A stretch of DNA of 64,000 nt from Lepidodermella squamata. Its lineage: Eukaryota > Gastrotricha. The position numbers and the translations under genes were made by a program. The stretch is from the NCBI GenBank assembly GCA_047495785.1, contig JBLDXI010000060.1:62001-126000 (forward strand), given 5' to 3'. The notes under the pieces are model-generated. The model was not told the origin of the DNA and made no database searches. It saw only the letters and a list, made by a program, of their open reading frames with translations. Below are positions 44,112 through 55,879 of the stretch, one piece after another (positions within the stretch are counted from its first letter, which is position 1; each line of letters starts with the position of its first letter).

Positions 44112-44560
44112 TGGCAAGGTCAACAGTGAAGCAGGATTTTTGTATTTATGAAGTTCAAACATACCGTACAATAAGACCAAAATTGGATCACATAAAACAT
44201 TCCCTTTCTGATTATTGGGTACCGCAAGTTGCTGCAGTAGGGGAGATTTATAGCTCCCCCAAATAATGAAAAAATCTGATTAAAATGGAATCCTAATGTG
44301 AGCGGCGCTGCAGAGCTGAGTGACCTGGTAATTTGGTCGAATAATCCTAAAAAGATCTGAATTCGATCGATTTTACAAAAATACCGAAAAACGAATGAAA
44401 TACAATGTTGGCTTAGGCTAAAGTGAGTTCTGTGAATTACACTGGTATCTCTCTGCACTTAGTCGGAAGTTTGCACGGCCTAGTATTGATTGGAACATAA
44501 CAGTGCTTTCGATAGTTTCATACAAATCATCAAATAAAGTTCAATTTAAAAATCTCTGCA
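44112..44560. other. Intergenic
   Basis: No gene recognised; ends in the upstream region of subunit 13. Confidence 0.5.
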
Positions 44561-45766
44561 ATGGCAAAGTCTTTGGTTTATAGTGTTTTCGTTTTTTTCC
44601 TTGCATTGACACATCATGCACTTGGCAAGTTCGTCCCATCAGCAGAATTGCTGAGATCGAATCTTGAAGAGGAGTGCAGTATCAGCTCTAAGTTGCGTCC
44701 AACCAACGACTATGCAGTGCCCACAGGCGTAACCGTGACTTTCAACCCCATAAGGCTCGTTGAATTGAACGTTCCGGAAGAGCGATTGACAGTCATGATG
44801 ACCTTGGTCATTTTCTGGACTCACCCATGCGTTAGGTGGAACACATCGGAATGGTATAACATCGGTAGATTCGCGGTCGACTCATCGACAACATGGTACC
44901 CCCCAGTCTACCTTGTCAACGGTTATTCGGATTTGTCCTTCAAAAGTCTTATTGAGAATTCAAATCAAGTCCACATTTTTTGGGATGGATATTTCTCCAT
45001 AACCCCAATGGGAAGCTATTCTACATTCTGTAATTTCAAGTAAGTTTCATAGTCAAATATATTTCCGAGCACTCTAAATTAATTCTCCATCAGCGTTGAA
45101 AAATTCCCGTTCGACAGCCATGTTTGTTCGATTGACGTTGAATCATGGTTCGATAATACTACTGTAACTCTCCAGGCGGACTCCCACTGTGCTATACAAT
45201 CTAGCGAAGAGAATCCGTTCATACCGCATACATCTGTCTGGCGGCTTACGAATTTCGAGACAACAAATCGTGCAATGGTCTACGACCCTTCAATATCAAA
45301 CAATTCATATCACAGGACGAGTGTTCGATTCAAGTTTACCCGCGTTCCTACTACATACATCTTGAACATTTTCCTACCAAGTTTCAGCCTATCCGCTGTT
45401 CTCCTCGGATTCATTTTTCTCGAGCCGGGCACCCCGGATAGACCAGTGTATTGCGTGACTATTCTTCTCGCTTTTTCAGTACTTCAAGCTTCATTACTCG
45501 AAGCGATACCAACTTCTAGCGTTATCCCCGATGCTCTGTGTATCGTAACTGTTAATTACGCTACAGCTATAATCTGTACCATTTACGCTCTGTTGACTTG
45601 TTGGATAGCAACAAGACTCAGCTCACAAGGATCTGATAAGGACGCAGAGGCAAAGGCCCCGACATGCGTTGCCCGTATCCGCAATCTAGATTTGATTTTC
45701 ATTTGCACCGTTTGCTTGCTGTTGTTCGTCGCTGATTCCGTTTTCCTTGGCCGCATGTTATCTTAG
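44561..45766 (+). CDS. Cys-loop ligand-gated ion channel subunit 13 (subfamily D)
   Basis: Exons 44561-45039 and 45094-45766; 54-bp intron; 383 residues. Signal peptide MAKSLVYSVFVFFLALTHHALG. AELLRSNLEEECSISSKLRPT, HPCVRWNTSEWYN, TWYPPVYLVNGYSD, Cys loop CNFNVEKFPFDSHVC, ESWFDNTTV (sequon, loop-B Trp). M1 TYILNIFLPSFSLSAVLLGFIF; TPDRPVYCVTILLAFSVLQ; ASLLEAIPTSSVIPDA (Leu 9', Glu 20', and PDA instead of PYA). The M3-M4 loop is about 35 residues. An AATAAA lies about 20 bp after the stop. Confidence 0.93.
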
Positions 45767-45882
45767 TGATTCCGCTTAGCTTAAATAAATTGATATGCTT
45801 TCTGCTCTGAATTTTTTAATTTCCGCAGAATCAGAAATCGGCAGTTAACAAAGAGTATATTTTTCAGTTTTCAGGCTTAACG

Positions 45883-47095
45883 ATGGCGCTAACTCTCTAC
45901 CATTCCGTTGCCTTTGTAGTGCTCAGTTTCGCACATCTCGCACATTGCAAGTTTGTGCCGAAAGCGGTGTTGCTTAAGAAACACTTTGAAGAGGAGTGCA
46001 GCATCGATTCGACACTCCGGCCAACAGACGACTATGCAATGGCAACCATCCTAACCGCGAAATTTCACCCACTCCGGGTCGTAGAGCTGCACATTCCAGA
46101 AGAACGGTTCACAGTAATGATGACCATTGATTTCCAGTGGAATCACCCTTGCATAAGGTGGAATGCCTCGGACTGGGGCGGCCTCAGAAGATTCGCAGTC
46201 GATGCTTCTTCTACTTGGATTCCAAACCTCTTCCTGATCAATGGATATTCAGAGGTTTCAATGAAGAGCTTCATGGATAACGCTGAGAAGATCAAAATGT
46301 ACGCAGACGGAAGTGTAACTCTATCACCAATTGGTCGCTTTTCTACCTACTGCAATTTCAAGTAAGATTAGTTTTCATGATGAAGATGAAATGAAAGCTC
46401 AACAAGAATTTTTCAGCGTCGAAAAATTTCCATTTGACTCCCAGGTTTGCTCTGTTGATATCGAAACGTGGTCAACAAATACCTCTGTTATTCTGCAAGC
46501 CGACCCTGACTCCGAAATTCAATATAACAAGGATACTCCTTTCCTCCCTTCGACTTCAGTGTGGCGGCTAAACTACTTCAAGCCTTTAAATAGGACAGTT
46601 ATTTACGTTTCGGATGAGACTTATACCAGGGTTGTCGCTAGATTCAGTTTCACCCGCGTGCCCACGTCCTACATCGTCAACATTTTTCTACCGAGCTTCA
46701 GCCTATCTGCAGTTCTTCTTGGGTTCATTTTTCTTGAACCTTCTGCTCCAGATAGAACCATGTACTGCGTCACGATTTTGCTGGCTTTTTCCGTCCTTCA
46801 AACATCCTTGGTTGAGCAAATTCCGAAATCAATTGTCATCCCGGATGCGCTTTGGATACTTACGGCAAACTACGCTACGGCTATAATCTGCACAATGTAC
46901 GCTTTGCTCACTTGTTGGAGAGCTACGAGACTTCGTTCGCGAAGACACGACGACAAACCAGTTGGAAGAATTAAAAAATGGTTCTCATCCATTCGCAATC
47001 TTGATTTCACCTTCATCAGCACTGTTAGTATGCTGTTGGTCGCGGTTGATTCTGTTTTTCTCAGCCGAATGCTTTATCAGACAACAGCTATCTGA
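45883..47095 (+). CDS. Cys-loop ligand-gated ion channel subunit 14 (subfamily D)
   Basis: Exons 45883-46361 and 46417-47095; the 55-bp intron has no in-frame stop in one frame, so open frames run through it; 385 residues. Signal peptide MALTLYHSVAFVVLSFAHLAHC. LLKKHFEEECSIDSTLRPT, HPCIRWNASDWGG, TWIPNLFLINGYSE, Cys loop CNFNVEKFPFDSQVC. IETWSTNTSV (Trp kept). SAPDRTMYCVTILLAFSVLQ, SLVEQIPKSIVIPDA (Leu 9', Glu 20'). M4 is followed by a longer tail (YQTTAI). Only 116 bp from the stop of subunit 13; TTTTCAG just upstream of the ATG would suit a trans-splice acceptor. Confidence 0.93.
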
Positions 47096-48104
47096 TTACT
47101 CGCGGCATAAATGTTATCAAATATCACACATGATAAATCTTCTTATTTCCGAGAGACAATAAAAAGCTAGGAGCTCGCACTAGATCAATGAATCGATTCT
47201 AGCTTGTCCAATCACATCCATGCCCCATTGGTAAAGCGGTTCGCACTGCTGATTGTCTGAACTGCGTTTTTTTATTAAAACCGACGTTCAGTTTTTCAGC
47301 GTTGTGATTAATTTCAGCGTCGCAACACAAAAAAATACAATACACCTTTTTTCTTTTACATTTTCATTTTTCCGAAAATAACTGCACGCGCGAGCCCAGT
47401 TTTTTTCTAATTTCTCCTTGCTGCTGGTGACTGAGATGAGGAAAAAAAAGGAAAAAAATGGGGCAACTAAAAAGTAAAAAACGAAGAAAACGGAGACGCC
47501 AGTGCAGTCAGTTTTGCAAAAAAGGAAAATTCCAAAGAAAAAAAGAAAAAGGTCTCTCATGAATTGATTGGCTCGAAGACCTGTCAGAAAAGACAAACCA
47601 CTTGAGAAAGAAGATTCTGCAGCGGCTAATTCGCAGGTAACTTGAAACATTAATTCGAATATTTTATTGCGCGAACCCATCAATTTTCAGCAAAGCTTTC
47701 CTCCGGCTGTACCTTTTGAAATCTGATTTCTCTTTTATGGTGAATAGGTCTCGAACTTCAAAATCGCAAACCTCTGGGTCGATGCAACGGCCAGATCTTG
47801 GCGCCCTATGAAGCTGGAAAATTCAGTGCCGCAAGCACCCAAAGACCTGAAGGTGAGGTCCGGCGATGCACTTATCCGCAATCTTGATTGCATTTTTATA
47901 TGCACCGTTTGTTTTGCTGTTCTTCGTGGTTGATTCCGTATTACCCGGCCGCATGCTATCTCAGTGAATTCGCGGATGACACGGAATTGGTCTTTTTCTG
48001 TTCGGTCAACAACTAGTTTTAATTTCCGTTGAATAAGACTTTGCACGAGCTTCGCCACGAGGTAGTCCAATAAATAATATATATTTCGTTTTTTTTTGAC
48101 AAAT
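47096..48104. other. Intergenic with a receptor relic and possible TE exon remnants
   Basis: No intact gene. From about 47500 to 47870 the plus strand shows Lys/Glu-rich open pieces separated by GTAA...TTTTCAG-like junctions, reminiscent of a small spliced transposon gene, but no motif is recognisable. The receptor relic is listed separately. Confidence 0.4.
47876..47970 (+). pseudogene. Relic of a subfamily D receptor M4
   Basis: IRNLDCIFICTVC matches the M4 start of subunits 13-15, then a frameshift, then GRMLS-like CCGCATGCTATCTCAGTGA. Only the last 90 or so bases survive, just upstream of receptor 15. Confidence 0.85.
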
Positions 48105-49303
48105 ATGATGAGTTCAGGTTTCTACCCATCCGTTGCCTTTATTGTTCTCAGCTTCGTGCTATTTGCATCTTGCAAGTTTTTACCAAAGGCTGCGTTGCTT
48201 AAAACATACTTCGAAGAGGAGTGTAGCATAGATTCGAAACTCCGGCCAACAAATGACTATAGAGTGCCAACCGTCGTCACCGCTACATTCTATCCAATCC
48301 GGGTCGTGGAGCTGAATGTACCGGAGGAACGTTTCACAGTCATGATGAATATAAATTTCTTTTGGACTCACCCTTGCGTAAGGTGGAACGCCTCTGACTG
48401 GGAAACTATCGACAGATTCGCAGTAGATACGTCTTCTACTTGGTATCCAAGCTTATACCTGATCAATGGATACTCAGATGCTTCATTGAAGACTTTCATT
48501 GATAACGCTGAGAGGATCAGATTTTACGCAGACGGAAGTGTAACCATATGTCACCGATGGGTGGCTATTCAACTTACTGCTATTTCAAGTAAGACTACAG
48601 GTTTATTAATGACGTTAAAGTTATATAAACTTTTTTCAGTGTTGAAAAATTTCCGTTTGACTCCCACGTTTGCTCCGTTGATATCGAAGCGATGTCCTCA
48701 AATGCCACTGTTACTCTGCAAGCCGACCCCGACTCTGTAATTCAATATAACGAGGATACTGCCTTCCTCCCGCCTACTTCAGTTTGGCGGCTCAACTACT
48801 TTAAACCAATAAATAGGACGGTTTATTACGTCTCAGATGGGCATTATACCAGGGTTGTTGCTAGATTCAGTTTCACCCGCGTACCGACTTCTTACATAGT
48901 CAACATCTTTCTACCGAGCTTCAGTCTATCCGCTGTTCTTCTTGGGTTCATTTTTCTAGAACCCTCAGCTCCAGATAGAACCATGTACTGCGTCACCATT
49001 TTGCTGGCTTTTTCAGTCCTTCAAGCTTCATTGATTCAATTAATACCGAATTCAAGTGTGATACCGGATGCGCTCTGTATACTTACGGCAAACTACGCTA
49101 CGGCTATAATCTGCACACTTTATGCTTTGGTCACTTGTTGGATAGCTACGCGATTTAGATCGCAAAGGCCCAATGACAAACCAGTTGGAAAAATCAAAAA
49201 GTGGCTTTCATCCATTCGGAATTTTGATTGCATATTCATCTGCACCGTCTGCTTACTTTTGTTTGTGGCCGATTCTGTTTTTCTCGGCCGAATGCTTTCT
49301 TAA
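48105..49303 (+). pseudogene. Cys-loop receptor 15 (subfamily D), one-base frameshift at the end of exon 1
   Basis: Exons 48105-48588 and 48640-49303; 51-bp intron. Signal peptide MMSSGFYPSVAFIVLSFVLFAS. LLKTYFEEECSIDSKLRPT, HPCVRWNASDWET, TWYPSLYLINGYSD. Near 48549 an extra G in ATATGTCACC shifts the frame, so the last residues before the Cys loop are lost. Without it the frame reads MGGYSTYCYF and rejoins exon 2 (NVEKFPFDSHVC). Exon 2 is fully open: PDRTMYCVTILLAFSVLQ, ASLIQLIPNSSVIPDA with Gln at 20'. EAMSSN replaces ESW. Very close to subunit 14 in exon 2. Young pseudogene or sequence error. Confidence 0.82.
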
Positions 49304-49667
49304 ATGATAGCTGTTTTAATAATTACTCGCTAGCTTATCATATAATCACAAATGCTATTCTGCTATGGTTATTTTGTCATTCTCAAAATAATAAAAAACT
49401 AGGGGTTCGGTATTTTCAAACTACAGCTCGCGATTGATCAATGAATTGATTTAAGCTTACCCTATGCATGGAGCTAGGAAGAGCACAGCTGATTGTCAAC
49501 AACAAAAAAATTCACCGCTTTCGATTTCAATGCTTGGCATGGCATATCCTCATATCCTGCCTGTAAGTGTAAGTTCAATTTCCGCTCCGTTTTATATTGG
49601 CAACGGTCTGGAGTTGAATGGATTCGATCGCGCTGACTTAGCTCAACAATACTTTGTCTACTGCGTG
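49304..49667. other. Intergenic
   Basis: 3' flank of receptor 15. An open frame extends upstream from receptor 16 through here but has no signal peptide or motif. Confidence 0.45.
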
Positions 49668-50874
49668 ATGAGAATATCGCTTTATCATGTCAATGTCTTG
49701 GCGACGATGCTTCATTGCATGCATCAAAAGGCCAATAGCAAGTTTGTTCTCCATGTTGATCTGCTGAAATCGCATTTCCAGGAAGAGTGCAGCATCTACT
49801 CGGTATCTAGGCCGACTGAAAATTTCACTACACCCACTGTTGTCACAGCGACTTTCATCCCACTCCGGCTTGTTGAGCTGAACGTCCCGGAAGAACGGTT
49901 AACTGTGATGATGACCATTAATTTCTACTGGTCTCATCCCTGCGTGAAATGGATCCCGGCAGAGTGGGGCAATATCGACAGTTTTTCGGTCCCAACATCT
50001 TCAACATGGCTTCCGAGTGTTTACCTGATAAATGGCTACTCAGATGTTTCATTGAAAAGTGTTATAGATAATGCTGAGAAGGTGAGATTTTATGACGATG
50101 GCAGTGTCTATTTATCGGCGATGGGAAGCTATTCAACTTATTGCTATTTCGAGTAAGGTTAGTGATGTGAAAAACGTGTAAAAAAGGTTATTTTTTCAGC
50201 GTTGAAAAATTTCCATTTGACACACCTGTCTGCTCAGCGGATATAGAGGCACTGTCTTCAAAAGCAAGTGTTATCCTATACGCGGATCCTGCCTCGGCGA
50301 TACAATATAACAGAGATACGCATTTCCTTCCTCCGACTTCAGTGTGGCGGCTCATCAATTTTGAAGCTATCAACCTAACAACCACTTACAACGCTTCAAT
50401 CTCGAATGCAACATTCCACAGGGCGAGCGTTAGATTCAGCTTCACGCGAGTTCCAACCACTTATATTGTTAACATTTTCCTGCCTAGTTTCAGCTTATCC
50501 GCTGTGCTCCTCGGGTTCATTTTTCTCGAACCGGAGGCCCCGGATAGACCGGTGTATTGCGTAACTATTCTTCTCGCTTTCTCAGTTCTTCAAGCTTCAT
50601 TGCTGGAAGCTGTACCAACTTCTAGCGTTATTCCTGATGCCGTGTGTATTTTGACGGCTAACTATGCCACGGCTATAATATGTACGATTTACGCTTTGTT
50701 AACTTGTTGGTTAGGCTCGCGATTGGCGTCTCTTAAACGTGATGGGGAATCCATGGGAAGTTGCTGGGCGAAATGGAATTTCTCCCTCCGGCGAGTTGAC
50801 TTCATTTTATTTCTACTGTATGCTTACTGCTTCTGATAGCCGATTGTGTTTTCATGGGCCGCATGCTCTCGTAA
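49668..50874 (+). pseudogene. Cys-loop receptor 16 (subfamily D), one-base frameshift in M4
   Basis: Exons 49668-50152 and 50200-50874; 47-bp intron. The start MRISLYHVNVLATML is tentative, with a weak signal peptide. LLKSHFQEECSIYSVSRPT, HPCVKWIPAEWGN, TWLPSVYLINGYSD, Cys loop CYFDVEKFPFDTPVC, EALSSKAS in place of ESW. EAPDRPVYCVTILLAFSVLQ, SLLEAVPTSSVIPDA. At about 50808 one base is missing, so M4 derails (FILFLLYAYCF, stop 50836). The lost frame continues as VCLLLLIADCVFMGRMLS to TAA 50874. All earlier parts are intact. Confidence 0.82.
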
Positions 50875-50979
50875 TACTTTACTATTTACGATAAACACAT
50901 ACTTCGCCTGGGAAATGGAATTAAATGGAAAGACTGATTTTCAGTTTTTATTAAAAAAGCGTGAAAGCATTATAATGAT

Positions 50980-52161
50980 TTAACATGGTGAGCTGTTATC
51001 CGGTGATGCCAAACTTTTCATAACCTCGTCGTAACTAGGCGGTCGATGATCAGCAGTCAACATCCTCTCCGTTTCCCCGCCATCCAGGCGCCCGGGATCA
51101 GTGATCGGCGGCGAGTTTCGATTGCTGTCCAGGAATTCCTGCCACGTCAGTCGAGTCACATTGTCAGGAACATCAGTACTCGGGCTGCGATTTCGGCGTC
51201 TGATGCCAAAAATATTCCGGCCTGTATCAACAGAACCCCAGCAAGTCGGCCGACACACCGCGAGGCCGATGATAGTAATCGAAACACTTGCAACGAAAAT
51301 TATCGGCAAAGTGATGTAGAGCGTTCGCACACTGATGACGGCGCCTTGAGATTGCCGCTGGTCATTCTGAGCCGTCACCATGTCCCAACTCCATCTTCGT
51401 CTCGTAACCACTCCGGTTGATGTTTTCGGGGTAGCAGACTGGCGAGTTATGTATGTGAATTCAGCAAGCGAAGCATCGATGGTGCCGTGGCAGATGAGCA
51501 CAACTTCATGGCCGATCAATGCGCGCATCAACTCCGCGCTGTCGTTGTAGAACTTTGCTGTTAAAAATTGATTTGGCTCCATCTGCCGTTCGATAACTCG
51601 ACCTTTCCTTGAATATATAGAAAGCCCTTCCGCCAGAGACAGCGATATCTCTCTGGACCCACCTCGCAAGTCGTTTTCAACAATGTCCTGATAAACTTGC
51701 TGGGGGACAAGAAGGTTGTTCTCGTAGCATGAAGCTATTGGGAATGGTCTAGTGTACTCGTAAAGACCCATCGCTGAGAACGGAGTGGAAATGTCTACTC
51801 TGGAGCATTGGCTATTCGCGCCCATGAATCGAGGATTGCGTTTGAAGCACTGCATTTTGAAGTACCGCTCGCCGTACAAGCAAGAAATGAAGCGGGCATC
51901 GCAGTTTTCGTTCGACCTCCTTCGGCCGCATAGGTAGCTTATTGGTTTCGTATCATTGTCGAAATAAGAGGCGTTTAGTGAGATTTGTTTGAAAAGGTCA
52001 TTCGGCAATAGGCCATTCGCATTTCCTATCAACGACAAATGGGAGTGCGGCATGTCATTCGCTGATTCATTGCAGTTTGACAGATGAATCAGCCCGATCA
52101 ATTGAATTTTCGAGGACACTAAGCCAACGCCAAGTAGGAGAATTAGCACGACAAATCGCAT
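50980..52161 (-). CDS. Type I membrane protein with cytoplasmic PPxY motif
   Basis: Single exon, 393 residues. Signal peptide MRFVVLILLLGVGLVSS. The extracellular part (about 20-265) has 8-10 cysteines (YLCGRRRSNENC, CLYGERYFKMQC, SQCSR, ASCYEN, ICHG) and sequons NCNES, NASYF, NDTK and NDSAE. One membrane segment, LYITLPIIFVASVSITIIGLAV, is followed by C-P-x-C and an Arg-rich stretch (GIRRRNRSPSTD). The cytoplasmic tail ends with RPPSYDEVM, a PPxY motif that binds WW domains of Nedd4-type ubiquitin ligases, so turnover by ubiquitination is likely. I do not recognise the ectodomain. It reads opposite to the receptors on either side and shares no sequence with them. Confidence 0.82.
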   Translation of the reverse strand: MRFVVLILLLGVGLVSSKIQLIGLIHLSNCNESANDMPHSHLSLIGNANGLLPNDLFKQISLNASYFDNDTKPISYLCGRRRSNENCDARFISCLYGERYFKMQCFKRNPRFMGANSQCSRVDISTPFSAMGLYEYTRPFPIASCYENNLLVPQQVYQDIVENDLRGGSREISLSLAEGLSIYSRKGRVIERQMEPNQFLTAKFYNDSAELMRALIGHEVVLICHGTIDASLAEFTYITRQSATPKTSTGVVTRRRWSWDMVTAQNDQRQSQGAVISVRTLYITLPIIFVASVSITIIGLAVCRPTCWGSVDTGRNIFGIRRRNRSPSTDVPDNVTRLTWQEFLDSNRNSPPITDPGRLDGGETERMLTADHRPPSYDEVMKSLASPDNSSPC

Positions 52162-52702
52162 TCTCTTAGTGACTGCTGGCTAATCTCTCATGTTAGTTAT
52201 GGTAGTTTGTTATTAGGTACAACCCATATTAATCTCTTATCGTTATTTCATTGTTATTCATCAGAACAACCAACGACCAAGAAGCAAGCGATAACGACCA
52301 ACGACCCCACAAACAATCGAGGAAATACGAGTCAGTGTTATATCAGTGGAAGATCCTCACATAATAAATACGTAATTAATGGTGAAATGATTTAAAAATG
52401 AGTATTTTCAAAATTACAGGTGAAAATAGCCCTGCTGAAAATTTCCACATTCCTGCTCATCTGATTGTTCCATTGTCAGACCCCTTAGAGAAAATAAATC
52501 CGAAATTACATTAGTTACAGTTTGGATTCATATATTTTTCTTGGCGTAATATTTTGAATGGAATCCGACTTACATTAAATCTCTACTTTTGCGTCATCCC
52601 GGAGTGAAAGGCAGCAAATTTGACCAGCTGCGCGCATGAAGCGTGACTGTCTCAAATTTTTCCGCCGACATCTCTCATGCATGCTCAGTATAACTGCCAC
52701 AC
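52162..52702. other. Divergent intergenic region
   Basis: Lies between the minus-strand membrane protein and the plus-strand hydrolase trio, so should hold promoters for both. No gene or repeat recognised. Confidence 0.5.
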
Positions 52703-54312
52703 GTGAAAATGTTTCGTGCTAGCGCAGCAGCTCGTTGTCGTTGTTGTGTCTTCCTATTTTGCTTAGTTACTTTTGCGCTCATTGCTTTCATCAACCGAAA
52801 CGATCGGCCGCAAAACTTTGGAAATGAACCGCAAAAGCCGTCCATCTTAAATGGAATTTCCTCTGAAAATCTGATGAAACTGCCCGATACTATTGCTAAC
52901 TTCTGGAATGAACCGAATCGACTGCCGAGCTACGTTAAGGAGGGCATAAAACATGTTATTAAGTCACCATACAGCATGATGTACCGGCAGTTTTCGAGAG
53001 CTGCAATCAAGCATGTTGGAGATGCCGACACCTTACATCGTGCTATTGTACGGTTGTTCGATCCACCCACCGAAAATTGGCTAAACAATTTGAAGAATGA
53101 GCAAAGAAGTCTCAATGTTGTTCTTCTGGGCGAATCCACGTCTGCTAATCGGGTAATTTAATGTGAAGTCTTCGAATTCGATTTATATGCTTTCATTCTC
53201 AGGGTGGGAAACCGGTTCATGTCGATTATCTGGTTGGCTGGCTCAACAAGACTCTCGAACCTCTTGGTTTCCATGCTAAAGCTGAGAATTGGGCTCTCGG
53301 AGCAACAAACAGCGGGTTTTTCTCATACTGCGCCGATCAGTTTTTCAATCCGAAAGATTTCGATATCGCCTTAATCCAATTCACGAGAAACCCAGAAACT
53401 AAGGAAGAATTCAGTGCACTAATAGCTGATTTACGCTACAAAAATCCTGACTTACACATCATCATTGTCGATTTCCCGAATATTCGCGACACTTTCCAGC
53501 CAGATGAATTGCGAGAAAAGCCAAAATTGATGAACCTACCCATCCATATCGACGTCGCTAGATGCATGGATGTTACCGTTATCGGCTCGGAAGAATTTCT
53601 GACTGATGAGAAAAAATGGACGAAAACTGAGACAGAGTTGAAAGAGCTTGATCATATCTTCCAGTACTACATCTCACAGGTTGACTTCAAACATGCTGGT
53701 CCCCCGGTTCATATCATGGTTACGGAACACATCATCAGCTACCTTAAACAATCACTACGGCAACTGCTCGAAACTGATTTATACCCGTTGCAGAAACAGG
53801 TCGAGAAATCGAAGAGAAATTATCATTACGAATGTCATTTGACTCATATGGAACATGAGGGTCGTTCGAAAGAGAACCTAGTTCCTTTAGAAACCGAAAC
53901 CGAAAAGGATAGTATCGACTTCCTAAATTGCTGGTTGATTGAACATGAGAACACGCTGGAATTTGAATTTTCAGAATTCAACACCGATATTACAACATGT
54001 TACCTCCCTCGAATTCTCATTTCTTACGGTCGCTGGAATTACGAGTGTGTAGCTGAGGGTGGCCACTTCAACATCGCTTACACCTTCAAAATGGTAGATG
54101 GGAAAGAATACGAGGCGAATTACGATGTTGATATGTACACAATTTTTCCGTTCGTACATTCTGTTATTACGACGCCAGTGGATGCGCATAGAAAAGTTCC
54201 GTGTTTTTCGGTTGCTAATGATTTAGTGTCCGTCCGCGTAGTTCTGACCAACCACTGCTCAAACATATGCGACTTGGCTGTTTATTCAGTGACTGTTGCT
54301 TTTAAAGAATAA
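52703..54312 (+). CDS. SGNH/GDSL-like hydrolase 1, membrane-anchored
   Basis: Exons 52703-53152 and 53203-54312; 50-bp intron, phase 0; 519 residues. An N-terminal basic Cys-rich stretch and hydrophobic segment (CVFLFCLVTFALIAF) suggest a type II membrane or Golgi enzyme. LFDPPTENWLNNLKNE precedes the nucleophile block LGESTSANR (G-E-S in place of GDS). Then ENWALGATNSGFF (block II-like Gly), DIALIQFTRN and DFKHAGPP (Asp-x-x-His of block V). The C-terminal 170 residues contain paired Cys (YECHLTH, TTCYLPRILISYG, VPCFS) and are probably a beta-sandwich. In block III, Gln-Phe-Thr-Arg-Asn lacks the His found in its two sisters. Probable carbohydrate or lipid esterase or acyltransferase; substrate unknown. 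Confidence 0.75.
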
Positions 54313-54385
54313 ATATTGCGGGGATCAGAGTCCTTTCTTGATGCACGTGTTTATCGCAATTCTCCATACCAATTCATTTGGAAAA

Positions 54386-55839
54386 ATGAGAATTTACGTT
54401 ATAACCTGTTTAATTGCCAATCTTTACGGGAGCTCTGCCGTGAAGCTTCCTAATTATGTAGTTGAAGGACTGGAGACAATTGTCAACACCCCATACAGTG
54501 CGATTTACAGTCAATTCAACGAAAAAGCTCTCGCGCATTGGGGAGAACAAAACTCACTGCATCACATTTTTGTCAGACTTTTCGATCCACCTAAAGAAAA
54601 CTGGCTGCAAAATTTGAATAATGAAAACCGAACGTTGCGATTCCTGACTCTCGGGGAGTCCACATCTTCCCATTACGTTAGTTTCCCATGTAACACGATC
54701 GATTCGCTATGTCTTATTTCCTTTAGAAACAAGACGGATATCTTGGCAGAGTTGCGACCTGGTTGAACGAAACCCTCAAGCCGATGGGTATTTATGTCTA
54801 CCATGAAAACTGGGCAATGGGCGGGACTGGAGGGCCGTTCTACGGCCAATGTGCTCATTCAATGATCGACCTGACGCGTTTCGACGTAGTCAGCCTTCAG
54901 TTTTCATCACACGGCGAATCAGATGGGGACATGAGTTTTACAATCGAACGGATGCAAGCCGCGAACCCACGAATTCATGTTATCATTGTCGACTTCGCTT
55001 CCGCGAGCAATTTACTTGCAGATGAATCATTCTATGCGGAAGCTGAGCTGTATAACAACTTTCGCAAACACGTAAAACCGGCTAAAGATCATGACGTTAC
55101 ATTGATAGGCCTACCTAAATTCATGTGTAGTAACAATTCTTGGCCGAAAACGCAGGAAGAACTCGATGAGAAGGAATATATCCTGGATTACTACGTATCC
55201 GAATATGATTTCGTTCACGCTGGTTATCGGCATCATGCAATGATAAGTGAACATATCGTATACTACCTTAAGAAATCGCTTAGAAAGCTTCTTTCAAATG
55301 GAGTCTACCCTGCCCAAGTCAACGTAAAACCGAATGAATATGTCTTCGAGTGTAAACTCAACCATACAACGCATGAAAACAGGATAATGGACACCCTGAA
55401 ACCGACGACGAATTGCGAGATGAGTGGCCTCGATTTTTTGAGATCATACACTGTCCCTTTCGATGAAAGCCTCGAATTCAACATCACGTTGCAGAATCAA
55501 AGGGTGATGACGTGCTATCTGCCGCGTTTGGGCATCGCCTATGGAAATAAGGAAGGTGATTGTGGCCTTGCAAGTGGCTCGATTTTGTTGGACTATCGTA
55601 TGGAGATGGTCGATAAGAAGGTTTATGATAACACTGATTACGAAGTCGAAATTAGCCCTGAAGATTTTCCTTTCAATCCTTATGCGAAGATGATGCCATT
55701 AGACGCGCATAAACAAGTTCCTTGCTACATTACAGGCTCTATTAAATCTTTGCTGGTAACGGTGACTAATAGAAATGCTGAAAAATGTCCGATGTCCGTC
55801 TATGCTATCACAGTTGCTTTCAAAATAACTCCTGAATAA
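54386..55839 (+). CDS. SGNH/GDSL-like hydrolase 2, secreted
   Basis: Exons 54386-54676 and 54727-55839; 50-bp intron, phase 0, at the same place as its neighbours; 467 residues. The start MRIYVITCLIANLYGSSA is a cleavable signal peptide, unlike the anchor of its sisters. LFDPPKENWLQNLNNE, LGESTSSHY (nucleophile Ser), ENWAMGGTGGPFY, DVVSLQFSSHGES and DFVHAGYRHH (catalytic Asp and His) are all present. The C-terminal domain includes FECKLNHTTHENR, MTCYLPRLGIAYG and QVPCYITG. It begins 73 bp after the stop of hydrolase 1. This is the best-preserved active-site set of the three. Confidence 0.8.
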
Positions 55840-55879
55840 ACATGAGCTTATTTGCGCACGTGAATTTCGACAGGACTGA

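Noticed and set aside
47288-47683. 131-residue minus-strand open frame rich in Phe
   Set aside because: It is the reverse of a poly-A/Lys-rich plus-strand stretch; the Phe runs come from base composition.
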